Position numbers and translations under genes: made by a program. A stretch of DNA of 64,000 bases from Falsibacillus pallidus (lineage in GTDB: Bacteria; Bacillota; Bacilli; Bacillales; DSM-25281), in contig NZ_QQAY01000009.1 of NCBI RefSeq assembly GCF_003350505.1, positions 1-64,000 of the forward strand. The letters are read 5' to 3'. Positions 46,545 through 57,967 of this stretch are shown here, one piece after another (the first letter of the stretch is position 1; each line of letters begins with the position of its first letter). The notes under the pieces are model-generated. The model was not told the origin of the DNA, did no database searches, and saw nothing but the letters and a program-made list of their open reading frames with translations.

Positions 46545-47642
46545 ATGAAAATTTTTGACTACATGACAACATATGACTATGAGCAATTGGTATTTTGCCA
46601 AGATGAACAATCCGGATTAAAAGCAATCATCGCTATCCATGACACAACGCTTGGACCTGCATTGGGCGGTACTCGCATGTGGACATACGAGTCCGAGGAA
46701 GCAGCAATTGAAGATGCATTGCGCCTTGCAAAAGGAATGACTTATAAAAATGCAGCAGCAGGATTGAATCTTGGCGGAGGAAAGACAGTTATCATCGGCG
46801 ACCCTCGCAAAGATAAAAATGAAGCGATGTTCCGTGCATTCGGACGCTTTATCCAAGGATTGAACGGACGCTATATCACAGCAGAAGATGTAGGTACAAC
46901 TGTGGCAGATATGGATTTAATCCATGAAGAAACAAACTTTGTTACAGGGATTTCACCGGCATTCGGTTCTTCCGGCAACCCATCTCCTGTAACGGCATTC
47001 GGAGTATACCGCGGAATGAAAGCGGCAGCAAAAGAAGCTTTCGGTACAGATTCCCTTGAAGGCAAGACAATTGCAGTACAAGGTGTTGGAAACGTAGCAT
47101 TCAACCTTTGCCGTCATCTTCATGAAGAAGGCGCAAACTTGATTGTTACTGATATCAATAAAGAAGCTGTTCAAAGAGCAGTGGAAGAATTCGGTGCAAA
47201 GGCAGTAGATCCAAATGAAATCTACAGTGTTGATTGTGATATCTTTGCTCCATGTGCCCTTGGTGCAGTCATCAACGATGATACAATCCCTGTAATCAAA
47301 GCTAAAGTCATCGCTGGTGCAGCTAACAATCAGCTGAAAGAAACTCGCCATGGCGATACGATCCACGAAATGGGCATCGTCTACACTCCGGATTATGTCA
47401 TCAATGCCGGCGGTGTTATCAATGTAGCCGATGAATTATACGGATACAATGCAGAAAGAGCAATGAAGCGTGTAGAACAAATCTACAATAATGTAGAAAA
47501 AGTTTTTGAAATTGCTAAACGTGACAATATTCCTTCTTATGTTGCTGCGGATCGTATGGCTGAAGAAAGAATTCAAACTATGAAAAATTCCCGCAGCCAA
47601 TTCCTATTGAACAGCAAACATATTCTTAACCAACGCGTGTAA
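46545..47642 (+). CDS. bcd: Leucine (branched-chain amino acid) dehydrogenase
   Basis: Bcd oxidatively deaminates Leu, Ile and Val with NAD+ to 2-oxo acids for the Bkd complex. The 365-residue protein shows ALGGTRMW, the catalytic Lys in [12 protein letters not shown], the second Lys in [19 protein letters not shown] and the NAD fold [16 protein letters not shown] precedes the ATG. Confidence 0.96.
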   Translation: MKIFDYMTTYDYEQLVFCQDEQSGLKAIIAIHDTTLGPALGGTRMWTYESEEAAIEDALRLAKGMTYKNAAAGLNLGGGKTVIIGDPRKDKNEAMFRAFGRFIQGLNGRYITAEDVGTTVADMDLIHEETNFVTGISPAFGSSGNPSPVTAFGVYRGMKAAAKEAFGTDSLEGKTIAVQGVGNVAFNLCRHLHEEGANLIVTDINKEAVQRAVEEFGAKAVDPNEIYSVDCDIFAPCALGAVINDDTIPVIKAKVIAGAANNQLKETRHGDTIHEMGIVYTPDYVINAGGVINVADELYGYNAERAMKRVEQIYNNVEKVFEIAKRDNIPSYVAADRMAEERIQTMKNSRSQFLLNSKHILNQRV

Positions 47643-47683
47643 AGGACTTTCTTTATCGCTTGCTGAATTTGAATAGATGGTTT

Positions 47684-47718
47684 AGAAACGCTTGGCTTCC
47701 ATGAAGCGAGGCGTTTCT
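47684..47718 (+). other. Intercistronic hairpin between bcd and buk
   Basis: AGAAACGC pairs with GCGTTTCT and continues into GGCTTC/GAAGC around a 3-nt loop, a strong stem of about 14 pairs. No T-run follows, so it is more likely a processing or stability element than a terminator. Confidence 0.6.
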
Positions 47719-47800
47719 CCCATTTGGATGAATAGTGTGAATTTTCATGAACTGTTTAATTTAATGAAGAAACCCACACATTTAATTGGAGGTTACAAAC

Positions 47801-48907
47801 GTGCAAGAGAAAGAATATCGAATACTCGTCATCAACCCTGGATCGACTTCAACGAAAATCGGCGTTTTCGATAATGAAAAGGATATTTTGGAGAAAACCA
47901 TTCGTCATGATGCAGATAAAATAAATTCTTTTGAGAATATCATCGATCAATATGAATTCCGAAAAGAAATGATTTTAGAGACACTTGACGAAGAAGGCAT
48001 CAACATCTCTAAACTGAGTGCCGTATGCGGAAGGGGAGGCCTGCTCCGCCCAATTGAAGGGGGAACTTATGCGGTCAACGAAGCCATGCTTGAAGATCTG
48101 CGCATCGGCTTTTCCGGCCAGCATGCTTCTAATCTCGGGGGGATCATTGCCTTTGAAATTGCTTCCGGCCTAAATATTCCATCGTTTATCGTTGATCCGG
48201 TCGTAGTCGATGAATTGGAGCCGCTTGCAAGAATATCAGGATTCTCCTTGATTGAGAGAAAGAGCATCTTCCATGCGCTCAATCAAAAAGCCGTTGCCAG
48301 AAGAGTGGCTAAGCAAATAGGGAAGCGCTATGAAGAGCTTAATTTGATTGTCACCCATATGGGAGGCGGGATTACAGTAGGCGTTCATAAGAATGGAAAA
48401 GTCATAGATGTCAATAATGGATTAACAGGCGACGGCCCCTTCAGCCCTGAGCGTGCCGGGACTGTTCCTGCAGGTGACTTGATCGACCTTTGCTTTTCAG
48501 GTGAATATTATCGTGATGAAATCATGAAAAAGCTTGTAGGACAAGGCGGACTTGTTGGATACTTAGGCACAAATGATGCGGTGCAGGTGGAGAAAATGAT
48601 TGCTGATGGCGATCAAAAGGCAAAGCACATCTATGATGCCATGGCCTATCAGATTGCAAAAGAAATCGGATCAGCAAGTGCAGTCCTGGACGGAAAAGTA
48701 GATGCCATCATTTTGACAGGCGGATTAGCATATGGAAAAGACTTTGTGGCAGAGATCTCCCGCAAAATCAATTGGATTGCTGACGTTATCATCCATCCTG
48801 GTGAAAATGAGCTCCAGGCACTTGCAGAAGGTGCATTGAGGGTCCTTCAAGGTGAAGAAGAAGTGAAAATGTATCCTGGTAGTGTTAAAGATAAGACAAT
48901 TGTTTAA
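47801..48907 (+). CDS. buk: Butyrate kinase
   Basis: Buk converts butyryl or branched acyl phosphate and ADP to acid and ATP. The 368-residue protein belongs to the ASKHA acetokinase family, with [32 protein letters not shown] and [13 protein letters not shown]. Start GTG 47801 follows TTGGAGG by 9 nt. TTG 47786 overlaps that site. Confidence 0.94.
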   Translation: MQEKEYRILVINPGSTSTKIGVFDNEKDILEKTIRHDADKINSFENIIDQYEFRKEMILETLDEEGINISKLSAVCGRGGLLRPIEGGTYAVNEAMLEDLRIGFSGQHASNLGGIIAFEIASGLNIPSFIVDPVVVDELEPLARISGFSLIERKSIFHALNQKAVARRVAKQIGKRYEELNLIVTHMGGGITVGVHKNGKVIDVNNGLTGDGPFSPERAGTVPAGDLIDLCFSGEYYRDEIMKKLVGQGGLVGYLGTNDAVQVEKMIADGDQKAKHIYDAMAYQIAKEIGSASAVLDGKVDAIILTGGLAYGKDFVAEISRKINWIADVIIHPGENELQALAEGALRVLQGEEEVKMYPGSVKDKTIV

Positions 48908-48923
48908 ATAGGAGGCAATACAA

Positions 48924-50348
48924 ATGGCTCAAGAATATGATTTGGTCATCCTTGGCGGAGGAACAGGCGGCTACGTAGCTGCAATCCGTGCTTCTCAGCT
49001 TGGCTTGAAAACGGCTGTCGTTGAAAAGAGCAAACTGGGTGGAACATGTCTGCATAAGGGGTGCATTCCAAGTAAAGCCCTTTTGAGAAGTGCAGAAGTT
49101 TTCCATACAGCTAAACGCGGGGAAGAATTCGGGGTTGTCATCCCGGAGGTTTCTGTAAATTTCCCTCGTGTCCAAGAACGCAAGAACAGTATTATCGATC
49201 AGCTTCATAAAGGCGTACAGCATTTGATGAAACAAGGAAAGATCGATGTGTTTGAAGGGACTGGACGCATTTTAGGGCCATCAATTTTCTCGCCTATGCC
49301 AGGCACCATTTCTGTTGAAATGAATGATGGAACTGAAAACGAAATGCTCATACCGAAAAATGTGATCGTTGCAACAGGATCACGTCCACGTTCCTTGCCG
49401 GGGCTTGATATTGACGGAGAGTTTGTTCTTTCCTCAGATGAAGCTCTTCAATTGGAACAGCTGCCAAAATCAATCATCATTGTCGGCGGCGGTGTCATTG
49501 GAATCGAGTGGGCATCCATGCTGACTGACTTCGGAGTAGAGGTAACTGTAGTAGAATATGCTGACAGAATCATCCCGACAGAAGATCACGAGATTTCTAA
49601 AGAAATGCAGCGCTTAATGAAGAAAAAAGGTGTTAAAATCACCACTGGAGCGAAAGTCCTTCCTGAAACCCTTAATAAGGGAGAGGGAGAAGTATCCATC
49701 AGTGCAGAAATTAAAGGCGATCAAAAAACCTTTACTGCTGAAAAGATCCTTGTTTCTGTCGGCCGTCAAGCCAATACAGAAAATATCGGGATTGAAAATA
49801 CGGATATCGTCATTGAAAAAGGCTTCGTTAAAGTCAATAACTATTTCCAAACAAAAGAAAGCCACATCTATGCGATCGGGGATGTGATCGGCGGCCTTCA
49901 GCTGGCACATGTTGCTTCACATGAAGGAATCACTGCAGTAGAGCATATTGCCAATGAAAATCCTCATCCAATGGATTACACAATGGTATCGAAATGTATT
50001 TACAGCAATCCGGAGGTAGGGAGTGTCGGATATACTGAACAGGAAGCAAAAGATAAAGGCTTCAATGTCAAGACAGGAAAGTTCTCATTCCGTGCAATTG
50101 GAAAAGCGCTTGTATTTGGAGAATCTGACGGATTCGTCAAAATCGTTGCCGATAAAGATACAAATGATATCTTAGGAGTTCACATGATTGGACCGCACGT
50201 AACCGATATGATCTCTGAAGCTGGTCTTGCACGTGTTCTTGATGCAACCCCTTGGGAGGTAGCAAATACAATCCATCCGCATCCGACATTGAGCGAAGCA
50301 ATCGGGGAAGCTGCACTGGCAGTAGATGGAAAAGCAATTCATTCTTAA
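48924..50348 (+). CDS. lpdV: Dihydrolipoyl dehydrogenase of the branched-chain keto acid complex (E3)
   Basis: This flavoprotein reoxidises the lipoyl groups of BkdB with NAD+. The 474-residue product has the N-terminal FAD motif GGGTGGYVAA, the redox disulfide GGTCLHKGCIPSK, the NAD motif VGGGVIGIEWAS and the C-terminal active-site His/Glu in HPHPTLSEAIGEA. TAGGAGG precedes the ATG. Confidence 0.95.
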   Translation: MAQEYDLVILGGGTGGYVAAIRASQLGLKTAVVEKSKLGGTCLHKGCIPSKALLRSAEVFHTAKRGEEFGVVIPEVSVNFPRVQERKNSIIDQLHKGVQHLMKQGKIDVFEGTGRILGPSIFSPMPGTISVEMNDGTENEMLIPKNVIVATGSRPRSLPGLDIDGEFVLSSDEALQLEQLPKSIIIVGGGVIGIEWASMLTDFGVEVTVVEYADRIIPTEDHEISKEMQRLMKKKGVKITTGAKVLPETLNKGEGEVSISAEIKGDQKTFTAEKILVSVGRQANTENIGIENTDIVIEKGFVKVNNYFQTKESHIYAIGDVIGGLQLAHVASHEGITAVEHIANENPHPMDYTMVSKCIYSNPEVGSVGYTEQEAKDKGFNVKTGKFSFRAIGKALVFGESDGFVKIVADKDTNDILGVHMIGPHVTDMISEAGLARVLDATPWEVANTIHPHPTLSEAIGEAALAVDGKAIHS

Positions 50349-50384
50349 AAGTGAATGGTCATTTGAATTTGATAACTGAATAGG

Positions 50385-50440
50385 GAAAGATCAGGGTTAT
50401 TAGGACTGAATTAGTTTGCTTCAGCTCCTGATCTTCTCCT
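50385..50440 (+). other. Intercistronic stem-loop between lpdV and bkdAA
   Basis: GAAAGATCAGG (50385-50395) pairs with CCTGATCTTCTC (50427-50438), with an inner CTGAA/TTCAG hairpin. A short CTCCTTTATT follows. It may be a partial terminator or a processing site that sets the level of the E1/E2 genes. Confidence 0.5.
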
Positions 50441-50471
50441 TTATTAAATATATTTTAGGAGGTTCTTTTAA

Positions 50472-51470
50472 ATGGCAGAAAATCGTCATAAAGCTCTAGG
50501 TTTGACAGATGAAAATGTTTTAGAAATGTATGAAACAATGCTGATGGCCCGCCGTATTGATGAACGCATGTGGCTGTTAAACCGTTCTGGAAAAATTCCT
50601 TTCGTAATCTCATGCCAAGGCCAGGAGGCTGCACAGATTGGAGCGGCATTTGCACTTGATCGTGAAAAAGACTACGTACTTCCTTATTACCGCGACATGG
50701 GTGTTGTGCTCAGATTTGGCATGACAGCAAAAGAATTGATGCTATCCGGCTTTGCAAAAGCTGAAGATCCAAACTCCGGCGGACGTCAAATGCCAGGACA
50801 TTTCGGACAGAAGAAAAACCGCATTGTCACAGGTTCATCCCCTGTTACAACACAAGTTCCACATGCTGTGGGAATTGCATTGGCTGGGAAAATGGAAAAG
50901 AAAGACCTCGTAACCTTCGTTACATTCGGTGAAGGCTCTTCCAACCAGGGAGATTTCCATGAAGGTGCCAACTTTGCTGGTGTACATAAACTTCCGGTTA
51001 TCTTTATGTGTGAAAACAATAAATATGCCATCTCTGTTCCAATCGAGAAGCAATTGGCTTGTGAAAATGTATCTGACCGCGCCATCGGCTATGGTATGCC
51101 TGGTGTGACTGTAGATGGAAACGACCCGCTTGAAGTATACAAAGCTGTCAAAGAAGCTGCAGACCGCGGCCGCAGAGGCGAAGGTCCAACATTAGTTGAA
51201 ACGGTTTCTTACCGATTGACTCCTCACTCCTCTGATGACGATGATCGTTCATACCGCTCACCAGATGAAGTGGCGAAAGCAAAAACACTCGATCCAATCA
51301 TTACATTTGGAGCTTACTTGAAAGAGACAGGCGTCATGACTGACGAAATTGAAAAAGAAATCAACGACCGAGTGATGAAAGAAGTCAACGAAGCAACAGA
51401 TTATGCTGAAAATGCTCCTTATGCAGATCCGGAAACAGCATTAAAATACGTTTATGCAGAAGAGAAATAA
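50472..51470 (+). CDS. bkdAA: Branched-chain 2-oxoacid dehydrogenase E1 alpha
   Basis: With BkdAB this thiamine-diphosphate enzyme decarboxylates branched 2-oxo acids and acylates BkdB lipoate. The 332-residue protein has RGEGPTLVETVSYRLTPHSSDD (regulatory-loop region), the ThDP motif FGEGSSNQGDFHEGANFAGV and CENNKYAISVP. TAGGAGG lies upstream of the ATG. Confidence 0.96.
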   Translation: MAENRHKALGLTDENVLEMYETMLMARRIDERMWLLNRSGKIPFVISCQGQEAAQIGAAFALDREKDYVLPYYRDMGVVLRFGMTAKELMLSGFAKAEDPNSGGRQMPGHFGQKKNRIVTGSSPVTTQVPHAVGIALAGKMEKKDLVTFVTFGEGSSNQGDFHEGANFAGVHKLPVIFMCENNKYAISVPIEKQLACENVSDRAIGYGMPGVTVDGNDPLEVYKAVKEAADRGRRGEGPTLVETVSYRLTPHSSDDDDRSYRSPDEVAKAKTLDPIITFGAYLKETGVMTDEIEKEINDRVMKEVNEATDYAENAPYADPETALKYVYAEEK

Positions 51471-51484
51471 GGGGGAAGAAAACG

Positions 51485-52468
51485 ATGCCAGTAATTTCTT
51501 ATATTGATGCCGTTACAATGGCGATCCGTGAAGAAATGGAACGCGATGAAAAAGTATTCGTATTAGGTGAAGACGTAGGTAAAAAGGGAGGCGTTTTTAA
51601 AGCGACTCATGGTCTTTATGATCAATTCGGCGAAGAGCGTGTCATTGATACACCTCTTGCTGAATCTGCTATTGCAGGTGTAGGAATCGGAGCAGCCATG
51701 TATGGAATGCGTCCGATTGCTGAAATGCAGTTTGCTGATTTCATCATGCCTGCAGTAAACCAAATCATTTCAGAAGCGGCTCGCATCAGATACCGCTCAA
51801 ACAATGATTGGAGCTGTCCAATGGTCATCCGTGCCCCTTATGGAGGCGGAGTCCACGGTGCTCTTTACCATTCTCAATCAGTAGAAGCAGTTTTTGCAAA
51901 CCAGCCAGGGTTGAAAATTGTCATGCCTTCTACACCTTATGATGTAAAAGGCCTGCTTAAAGCAGCCATCCGTGATGAGGATCCTGTATTATTCTTCGAG
52001 CATAAGCGTGCATACCGCTTAATCAAGGGAGAAGTTCCTGAGGATGACTATGTACTTCCAATCGGGAAAGCAGATGTAAAAAGAGAAGGCGAAGACATAA
52101 CAGTCATCACTTATGGCTTAAGTGTGCATTTCGCACTTCAAGCTGCAGAAAGACTTGCTGAGGATGGCATTGAAGCTCATATCCTTGACCTTCGTACAAT
52201 CTATCCATTGGATAAAGAAGCAATCATCGAAGCTGCTTCTAAAACAGGAAAAGTCCTATTAGTTACAGAAGATAACAAAGAAGGCAGCATTATCAGTGAA
52301 GTTTCTGCCATCATTTCTGAAAACTGTCTATTTGATCTGGATGCTCCTATCATGCGACTTGCAGGGCCGGATGTACCAGCGATGCCTTATGCACCTACTA
52401 TGGAAAAGTACTTCATGATCAACCCAGATAAAGTTGAAAAAGCGATGCGTGAATTAGCAGAGTATTAA
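51485..52468 (+). CDS. bkdAB: Branched-chain 2-oxoacid dehydrogenase E1 beta
   Basis: This is the second E1 subunit, 327 residues, a transketolase-like fold with VLGEDVGKKGGVFKATHGL (catalytic Glu region), DTPLAESAIAGVGIGAAMYG, MVIRAPYGGGVHGALYHSQS and the C-terminal domain with LDLRTIYPLDKEAI. It starts 15 nt after bkdAA. Confidence 0.96.
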   Translation: MPVISYIDAVTMAIREEMERDEKVFVLGEDVGKKGGVFKATHGLYDQFGEERVIDTPLAESAIAGVGIGAAMYGMRPIAEMQFADFIMPAVNQIISEAARIRYRSNNDWSCPMVIRAPYGGGVHGALYHSQSVEAVFANQPGLKIVMPSTPYDVKGLLKAAIRDEDPVLFFEHKRAYRLIKGEVPEDDYVLPIGKADVKREGEDITVITYGLSVHFALQAAERLAEDGIEAHILDLRTIYPLDKEAIIEAASKTGKVLLVTEDNKEGSIISEVSAIISENCLFDLDAPIMRLAGPDVPAMPYAPTMEKYFMINPDKVEKAMRELAEY

Positions 52469-52504
52469 TCGATAACAACTTAAGATTCAAAGGAGGTTTC
52501 TTCA

Positions 52505-53824
52505 GTGGCAGTAGAAAAAATGAAAATGCCTCAGTTAGGGGAAAGTGTAACTGAAGGTACAATTAGTAAATGGCTTGTAGCACCTGGTGATACAGTCAAT
52601 AAATACGATCCCATTGCAGAAGTTCAAACGGATAAAGTAAATGCGGAAGTCCCATCTTCCTTTTCAGGTGTGATTAAAGAACTGATCGGTCAAGAAGGGG
52701 ATACTCTGGAAGTAGGGGAATTCATCTGTTCCATCGAAACAGAAGGCGGCAGCACTGAAGAAGCATCTTCAGAAGATAAGCCTGCTGAAAAAATGGAAAA
52801 AACCGAGCCTGCGAAGGACAAAAAACCTTCAGCAGCTCCTGTTAAGAGAGAGCCTGGCAGCAAAGCGCGGTATTCTCCAGCTGTCCTAAAGATTTCACAA
52901 GAACATGATATTGATTTGAATCAAGTAGAAGGAACAGGAAAAGAAGGAAGAATCACTCGAAAAGATCTAATGAAGCTGATTGATTCCGGCAACATTCCGA
53001 AAGCTGGAGATGCACCATCTAAACCAGTAGAAGCTGCTCCGGAAAAAGCACCTGCTCAAGAAGCTCCAGCAGCTGCTCCAAAAGCACAAGCAGCACCTGC
53101 TCCATCTGTACCTGTGGCAGCAGGGGATATCGAAATTCCGGTTACAGGCGTCCGTAAAGCGATTGCAGCCAATATGCTCAGAAGCAAGCATGAGGCACCG
53201 CACGCTTGGACAATGATGGAAGTGGATGCGACAAATCTGGTTGCATACAGGAATGAGATTAAAGGTGAATTCAAGCAGCGTGAAGGCTTCAATCTTACTT
53301 TCTTTGCGTTCTTCGTAAAGGCAGTTGCCCAAGCATTGAAAGAATTCCCTCAGATCAACTCTATGTGGGCTGGAGATAAAATCATCCAGAAGAAAGATGT
53401 CAATATTTCAATTGCAGTTGCGACAGATGATGCATTGTTCGTACCAGTGATTAAAAATGCTGATGAGAAGACAATTAAAGGCATTGCAAGAGAAATCACT
53501 GAACTTGCCAATAAAGTCCGTACAGGCAAATTGAAATCAGATGATATGCAAGGAGGAACATTCACAGTCAATAACACTGGTTCCTTCGGTTCTGTTCAAT
53601 CCATGGGTATCATCAATTACCCTCAGGCAGCAATCCTGCAGGTGGAGTCCATCGTTAAACGCCCTGTCGTGATGGATAATGGCATGATTGCAGTAAGAGA
53701 TATGGTCAACTTGTGCATGTCCCTTGACCACCGTGTTCTTGACGGATTAATCTGCGGCAGATTCCTGCAGCGCGTAAAAGAAATCATCGAAAACACATCC
53801 AAACAAAGCACATCCATCTATTAA
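52505..53824 (+). CDS. bkdB: Branched-chain 2-oxoacid dehydrogenase E2 (lipoamide acyltransferase)
   Basis: BkdB moves the branched acyl group from lipoate to CoA and forms the core of the complex. The 439-residue protein has a lipoyl domain (Lys44 in VQTDKVNAEV), an E3-binding domain (RYSPAVLKISQEHDIDLNQV), Ala/Pro-rich linkers and the catalytic domain with DHRVLDG. The start is GTG 52505 with AAAGGAGG upstream. Lipoylation depends on the LipM route encoded at 12632. Confidence 0.96.
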   Translation: MAVEKMKMPQLGESVTEGTISKWLVAPGDTVNKYDPIAEVQTDKVNAEVPSSFSGVIKELIGQEGDTLEVGEFICSIETEGGSTEEASSEDKPAEKMEKTEPAKDKKPSAAPVKREPGSKARYSPAVLKISQEHDIDLNQVEGTGKEGRITRKDLMKLIDSGNIPKAGDAPSKPVEAAPEKAPAQEAPAAAPKAQAAPAPSVPVAAGDIEIPVTGVRKAIAANMLRSKHEAPHAWTMMEVDATNLVAYRNEIKGEFKQREGFNLTFFAFFVKAVAQALKEFPQINSMWAGDKIIQKKDVNISIAVATDDALFVPVIKNADEKTIKGIAREITELANKVRTGKLKSDDMQGGTFTVNNTGSFGSVQSMGIINYPQAAILQVESIVKRPVVMDNGMIAVRDMVNLCMSLDHRVLDGLICGRFLQRVKEIIENTSKQSTSIY

Positions 53825-53831
53825 TAAAATG

Positions 53832-53862
53832 AAAAGGCTGATCCCAAGGGATCAGCCTTTTG
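53832..53862 (+). terminator. Terminator of the bkd operon
   Basis: AAAAGGCTGATCCC and GGGATCAGCCTTTT form a 14-bp stem with a 2-base apex. Only four T residues follow, so some readthrough into mutA is possible. Confidence 0.8.
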
Positions 53863-53870
53863 AATGTTTA

Positions 53871-53899
53871 TTGTTAAATCACTCGTTTTTTTATATACT
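53871..53899 (+). promoter_or_regulatory. SigA promoter of mutA-mutB-meaB
   Basis: TTGTTA (53871-53876) and TATACT (53894-53899) are separated by 17 bp. The gene start is 83 bp further on. Confidence 0.7.
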
Positions 53900-53944
53900 A
53901 AAATAGTAAAAAATAATAAAGATTTAGAATTTTTTTAAATAAAA

Positions 53945-53960
53945 ATGTAAACGATTTCAA
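53945..53960. promoter_or_regulatory. CcpA catabolite-responsive element (cre) before mutA
   Basis: ATGTAAACGATTTCAA fits every position of the cre consensus WTGNNARCGNWWWCAW. It lies about 40 bp downstream of the predicted transcription start, where CcpA acts as a roadblock. It predicts repression of the operon during growth on glucose. Confidence 0.85.
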
Positions 53961-53981
53961 CGCATGAAAGGGGGAAAGGAA

Positions 53982-55811
53982 TTGAGCATCGATCAAATGA
54001 AATCTCAATCCTTTAAGCTCAGAGAACTAAGTGAATGGGAATCACTTGCAGAAAAAACACTCAAAGGAAAATCCATCGAAGATCTCTGCACAAAAACCTA
54101 TGAAGATATCGAAATCAAACCCTTATATACAAAAGAAGACAGACCTGATTCAGCCGTACTGCCTTCAGCTAAGAAGAACAACGACTGGTACATCGCACAA
54201 GAAGTGACAGCCAGCTCCCTGAAAGAATTAGAAGAAAAAATCAGCAATGCATTGTCAAGGGGACAGGACTGCATATCATTTTCATTAAAAGGAATCAAAA
54301 CCTCACCAGAAGAGATGGAACAATTCCTGCAGGCAGTTTTTGAAAAGAATCAAACCCTGTATATCAATGATCATGAAACTGTGAAAAAAATACATCACTT
54401 TTTTACAGAAAAACCTGACTTTAATGGGGTTTTAGCATTTGATCTTTTTACGCATGGACTGCAAAATGGAAAATTGATCAATAAGGAATCTGCAGCTTTT
54501 AAAGATTGGCTTAATCAGATTACCACATTGAAAAATTCCGGATCTAAATTAAGGACGATTGAAATCAATACGTCCATTTATCAAAATGCCGGAGCAAGTG
54601 CTGTACAAGAAATTGCTTACGCATTATCAGAAGCAGTGGAATACCTGGAGATTGTAAAAGAGAATGGCTGGGGCATCCATGAAGCCGTAGAGCACATGGT
54701 CTTTCATTTTTCCATAGGAAGCCAATTCTTCTTGGAGATAGCTAAATTAAGGGCATTTAAGCATCTGTGGAAGGCTATTTTAAGAGAATATGGAGTCATG
54801 GAAGAAATGGAGGCGGTTATCAGCGCTGAAGATTCCCTCATGACCAAGTCAGCATTGGATCCATATGTCAATATGCTCAGGACAGGAACTGAGGGATTTG
54901 CTGCGGTGGTCGGCGGTGTAGACTATCTTCATCTTTCTTCATTCAATGAAACCTTTGAAGAAAGAAGTGTATTTTCTGAAAGATCAGCACGCAGCATGCA
55001 GCTGATTTTGAAAGAAGAAGCCCACCTTTCCAAGGTGCATGATCCAAGTGCCGGATCGTATTTCATTGAAAACCTGACTTCCGAAATGGGACGTAAAGCC
55101 TGGGACTTCTTTGTAGAATTGGATGACAGGGGAGGGATTATAGAAGCCCTTCTTTCCGGGACCATTCAAAAGGGCATTTCTGAAATCGCCGGTAAACGGG
55201 AATGGGATGCAGCTGTACGAAAGAATGCCATGATTGGGACAAATATATATGCCAACTTGTCAGATTCCGTTTGGGATGACTGCCTCGGTTCAGAAGAAGG
55301 GGCATTTGATATGGATGACTATGCAAGGGTCGAACGGATCCTTCCGTTCAGGCTCTCCACTGCGTTTGAAAAATTAAGGAGTAAAGCCAAAAAAGCTGAA
55401 TTAAATGGCAAGAAGCCTTTAGCCGGCTTGATTTGCCTCCAAACATTGAAGGCTCATAAAGCACGGGCCGACTTTGCGTCAGGATGCCTGGCAGCAGGCG
55501 GCATTGATGTCATTCTAAGCGGTCCTTGCCACACTGCTGAAGATATCGAAGCTTTCATTATGCAGAATCCACTCGATTACTATGTCATCTGCGGCACAGA
55601 AGAAGGTTATGGGGAGATGGCGCAGGAAACGTTAGAAGTCTTGAGGGCACATGCACCAAATGCAGTTGTGGATATTGCAGGGAAGCCTTCTGAGGATGAT
55701 GAATCCATTCTAAAAAGTAATGGATTGAATGGCTCAATTTACTTAAAGCAGAACCTGGTTGAAAAACTGCAATCACTGTTATTGATTTGGGAAGGAGCTG
55801 AAGAAGCATGA
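53982..55811 (+). CDS. mutA: Methylmalonyl-CoA mutase, small (beta) subunit
   Basis: MutA is the non-catalytic partner of MutB. The 609-residue protein keeps the TIM-barrel region ([37 protein letters not shown]) and a degenerate C-terminal domain that lacks the DxHxxG cobalamin motif, as expected for this subunit. The start is TTG 53982, 7 nt after AAAGGGGG. ATG 53964 has no ribosome site. It overlaps mutB by 4 nt. Confidence 0.93.
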   Translation: MSIDQMKSQSFKLRELSEWESLAEKTLKGKSIEDLCTKTYEDIEIKPLYTKEDRPDSAVLPSAKKNNDWYIAQEVTASSLKELEEKISNALSRGQDCISFSLKGIKTSPEEMEQFLQAVFEKNQTLYINDHETVKKIHHFFTEKPDFNGVLAFDLFTHGLQNGKLINKESAAFKDWLNQITTLKNSGSKLRTIEINTSIYQNAGASAVQEIAYALSEAVEYLEIVKENGWGIHEAVEHMVFHFSIGSQFFLEIAKLRAFKHLWKAILREYGVMEEMEAVISAEDSLMTKSALDPYVNMLRTGTEGFAAVVGGVDYLHLSSFNETFEERSVFSERSARSMQLILKEEAHLSKVHDPSAGSYFIENLTSEMGRKAWDFFVELDDRGGIIEALLSGTIQKGISEIAGKREWDAAVRKNAMIGTNIYANLSDSVWDDCLGSEEGAFDMDDYARVERILPFRLSTAFEKLRSKAKKAELNGKKPLAGLICLQTLKAHKARADFASGCLAAGGIDVILSGPCHTAEDIEAFIMQNPLDYYVICGTEEGYGEMAQETLEVLRAHAPNAVVDIAGKPSEDDESILKSNGLNGSIYLKQNLVEKLQSLLLIWEGAEEA

Positions 55812-57967
55812 GTAAGCCTTCTTTTAAACAAATAAACCCATTTTCAACGTATGGGACGCAACAACCATTACATGAAAATGATGTTATCAAGTATGGAACC
55901 AATGAAAATATCACTATCAAATCACGATATGTCGAATCGGATATCAATAGTGCTGAACATCTGGAAGATTTACCAGGTCTTGCTCCATTCACGAGAGGCC
56001 CCTATCCTACGATGTATGTGAACCGCCCTTGGACAGTAAGGCAGTATGCAGGATTTTCAACAGCAGAAGAGAGCAATGCCTTCTATAGAAGAAACCTTGC
56101 AATGGGCCAAAAGGGTTTATCGGTAGCGTTCGACTTAGCCACACATAGGGGCTATGACTCCGATCACCCCAGGGTAGAAGGGGATGTAGGGAAAGCAGGC
56201 GTTGCCATCGATTCCATTCTGGATATGAAGATTTTATTCGATGGGATCCCGCTTGATCAAATGTCTGTTTCGATGACAATGAATGGTGCTGTACTGCCAA
56301 TCATGGCATTTTATATCGTCACAGCGGAAGAACAGGGAGTCGAAAAGGAAAAGCTCGCTGGAACGATTCAAAATGATATTTTAAAAGAATATATGGTAAG
56401 GAATACGTATATCTACCCTCCTGAAATGTCGATGAAGATCATTGCCGACATTTTTGAGTATACATCCAAACATATGCCGAAATTCAACAGTATAAGCATC
56501 TCGGGCTATCATATGCAGGAGGCTGGCGCCACTGCGGACATCGAATTGGCCTACACATTGGCAGATGGATTGGAATATGTAAGGACAGGCCTGTCTGCAG
56601 GCATAAATATTGATTCTTTTGCTCCGAGGCTTTCTTTCTTCTGGGCAATCGGCATGAATTATTTCATGGAAGTCGCAAAGCTGAGGGCTGCCAGAAGGAT
56701 TTGGGCAAAGATGATCCAGGAGTTTTCTCCGGAGAATGCCAAGTCACTGGCTCTTCGCACACATTCCCAGACATCCGGCTGGAGTTTGACTGAACAGGAT
56801 CCATTCAATAATGTGACCCGAACATTAATTGAAGCACACGCTGCTGCTATGGGGCATACTCAATCGCTCCATACGAATGCACTTGATGAAGCCATCGCAC
56901 TTCCAACAGACTTTTCGGCACGAATTGCACGAAATACACAGTTATATCTGCAAGAAGAAACAGGAATCACCAATGTAATCGATCCATGGGGAGGATCCTA
57001 CTATGTAGAAGCCCTTACTCATGAATTGATGGAAAAAGCATGGGCACATATCGAGGAGATTGAACAGCTCGGCGGGATGACAAAAGCAATTGAAACCGGA
57101 CTTCCAAAGATGAGGATTGAAGAGGCGGCTGCTAAGCGGCAGGCAATGATCGATTCCGGCAAAGAGTCCATCATTGGCGTCAATAAATTCCGCCTGGATA
57201 AAGAAGATCCGATTGAAACGCTTGATATTGATAATACGGCTGTACGTCAAAAACAAATTCAGCGATTGCAGCTGCTGAAATCTGAAAGAGATGAAAAAGC
57301 AGTCGCCGGGACACTGGCTGCATTAAGTGAAGCTGCCAAAAACGGTGAAGGGAATTTATTGGAACTTGCGGTCGAAGCGGCAAGAGCGAGAGCGACGCTT
57401 GGGGAAATTTCAGATGCTGTTGAAAATGCATGTGGACGCCATAAAGCGGTCATCCGCTCGATTAGCGGTGTATACAGCAATACTTTCACGAACGAGGAAG
57501 AAATTGAATCTGTCCGTCAATTGACTGAGGAATTCCTGGAAAACGAAGGAAGAAGACCAAGGATCATGATTGCCAAAATGGGTCAGGACGGACATGATCG
57601 GGGAGCAAAAGTCATTGCTACCGCATTCGCTGATTTAGGATTTGATGTGGATATTGGTCCATTGTTCCAGACCCCTGCTGAAACGGCTATGCAGGCAGTC
57701 GAAAATGATGTACATGTCATTGGGGTCAGTTCACTTGCAGCAGGACATAAAACATTGCTTCCACAGTTGGTAGGAGAGCTGAAAAAACTAGGTAGAGATG
57801 ACATTCTTGTCGTAATCGGAGGAGTCATCCCTCCTCAAGATTATGCTTATTTATATGAGCAGGGAGCAGCAGCCATTTTTGGACCAGGAACAGTCATTCC
57901 TCCTGCTGCACAAAAAGTGATCGAAGAAATTTATCGGAGATTGGGCTATGAGGAAGTGATGGAATAA
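55808..57967 (+). CDS. mutB: Methylmalonyl-CoA mutase, large (catalytic) subunit
   Basis: MutB isomerises (R)-methylmalonyl-CoA and succinyl-CoA using adenosylcobalamin. The 719-residue protein has the substrate barrel with [19 protein letters not shown] and [20 protein letters not shown], and the B12 domain with [20 protein letters not shown] (axial His) and [19 protein letters not shown] 55808 overlaps the mutA stop. It is followed directly by meaB. Confidence 0.97.
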   Translation: MSKPSFKQINPFSTYGTQQPLHENDVIKYGTNENITIKSRYVESDINSAEHLEDLPGLAPFTRGPYPTMYVNRPWTVRQYAGFSTAEESNAFYRRNLAMGQKGLSVAFDLATHRGYDSDHPRVEGDVGKAGVAIDSILDMKILFDGIPLDQMSVSMTMNGAVLPIMAFYIVTAEEQGVEKEKLAGTIQNDILKEYMVRNTYIYPPEMSMKIIADIFEYTSKHMPKFNSISISGYHMQEAGATADIELAYTLADGLEYVRTGLSAGINIDSFAPRLSFFWAIGMNYFMEVAKLRAARRIWAKMIQEFSPENAKSLALRTHSQTSGWSLTEQDPFNNVTRTLIEAHAAAMGHTQSLHTNALDEAIALPTDFSARIARNTQLYLQEETGITNVIDPWGGSYYVEALTHELMEKAWAHIEEIEQLGGMTKAIETGLPKMRIEEAAAKRQAMIDSGKESIIGVNKFRLDKEDPIETLDIDNTAVRQKQIQRLQLLKSERDEKAVAGTLAALSEAAKNGEGNLLELAVEAARARATLGEISDAVENACGRHKAVIRSISGVYSNTFTNEEEIESVRQLTEEFLENEGRRPRIMIAKMGQDGHDRGAKVIATAFADLGFDVDIGPLFQTPAETAMQAVENDVHVIGVSSLAAGHKTLLPQLVGELKKLGRDDILVVIGGVIPPQDYAYLYEQGAAAIFGPGTVIPPAAQKVIEEIYRRLGYEEVME

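Noticed and set aside
53841-53981. Treating mutA as starting at ATG 53964
   Set aside because: No ribosome site precedes that ATG, while AAAGGGGG is well placed for TTG 53982, which gives the family-like N terminus.
55400-55800. MutA as a broken mutase because the cobalamin motif is missing
   Set aside because: The small subunit of heterodimeric methylmalonyl-CoA mutases normally lacks this motif. MutB carries it.
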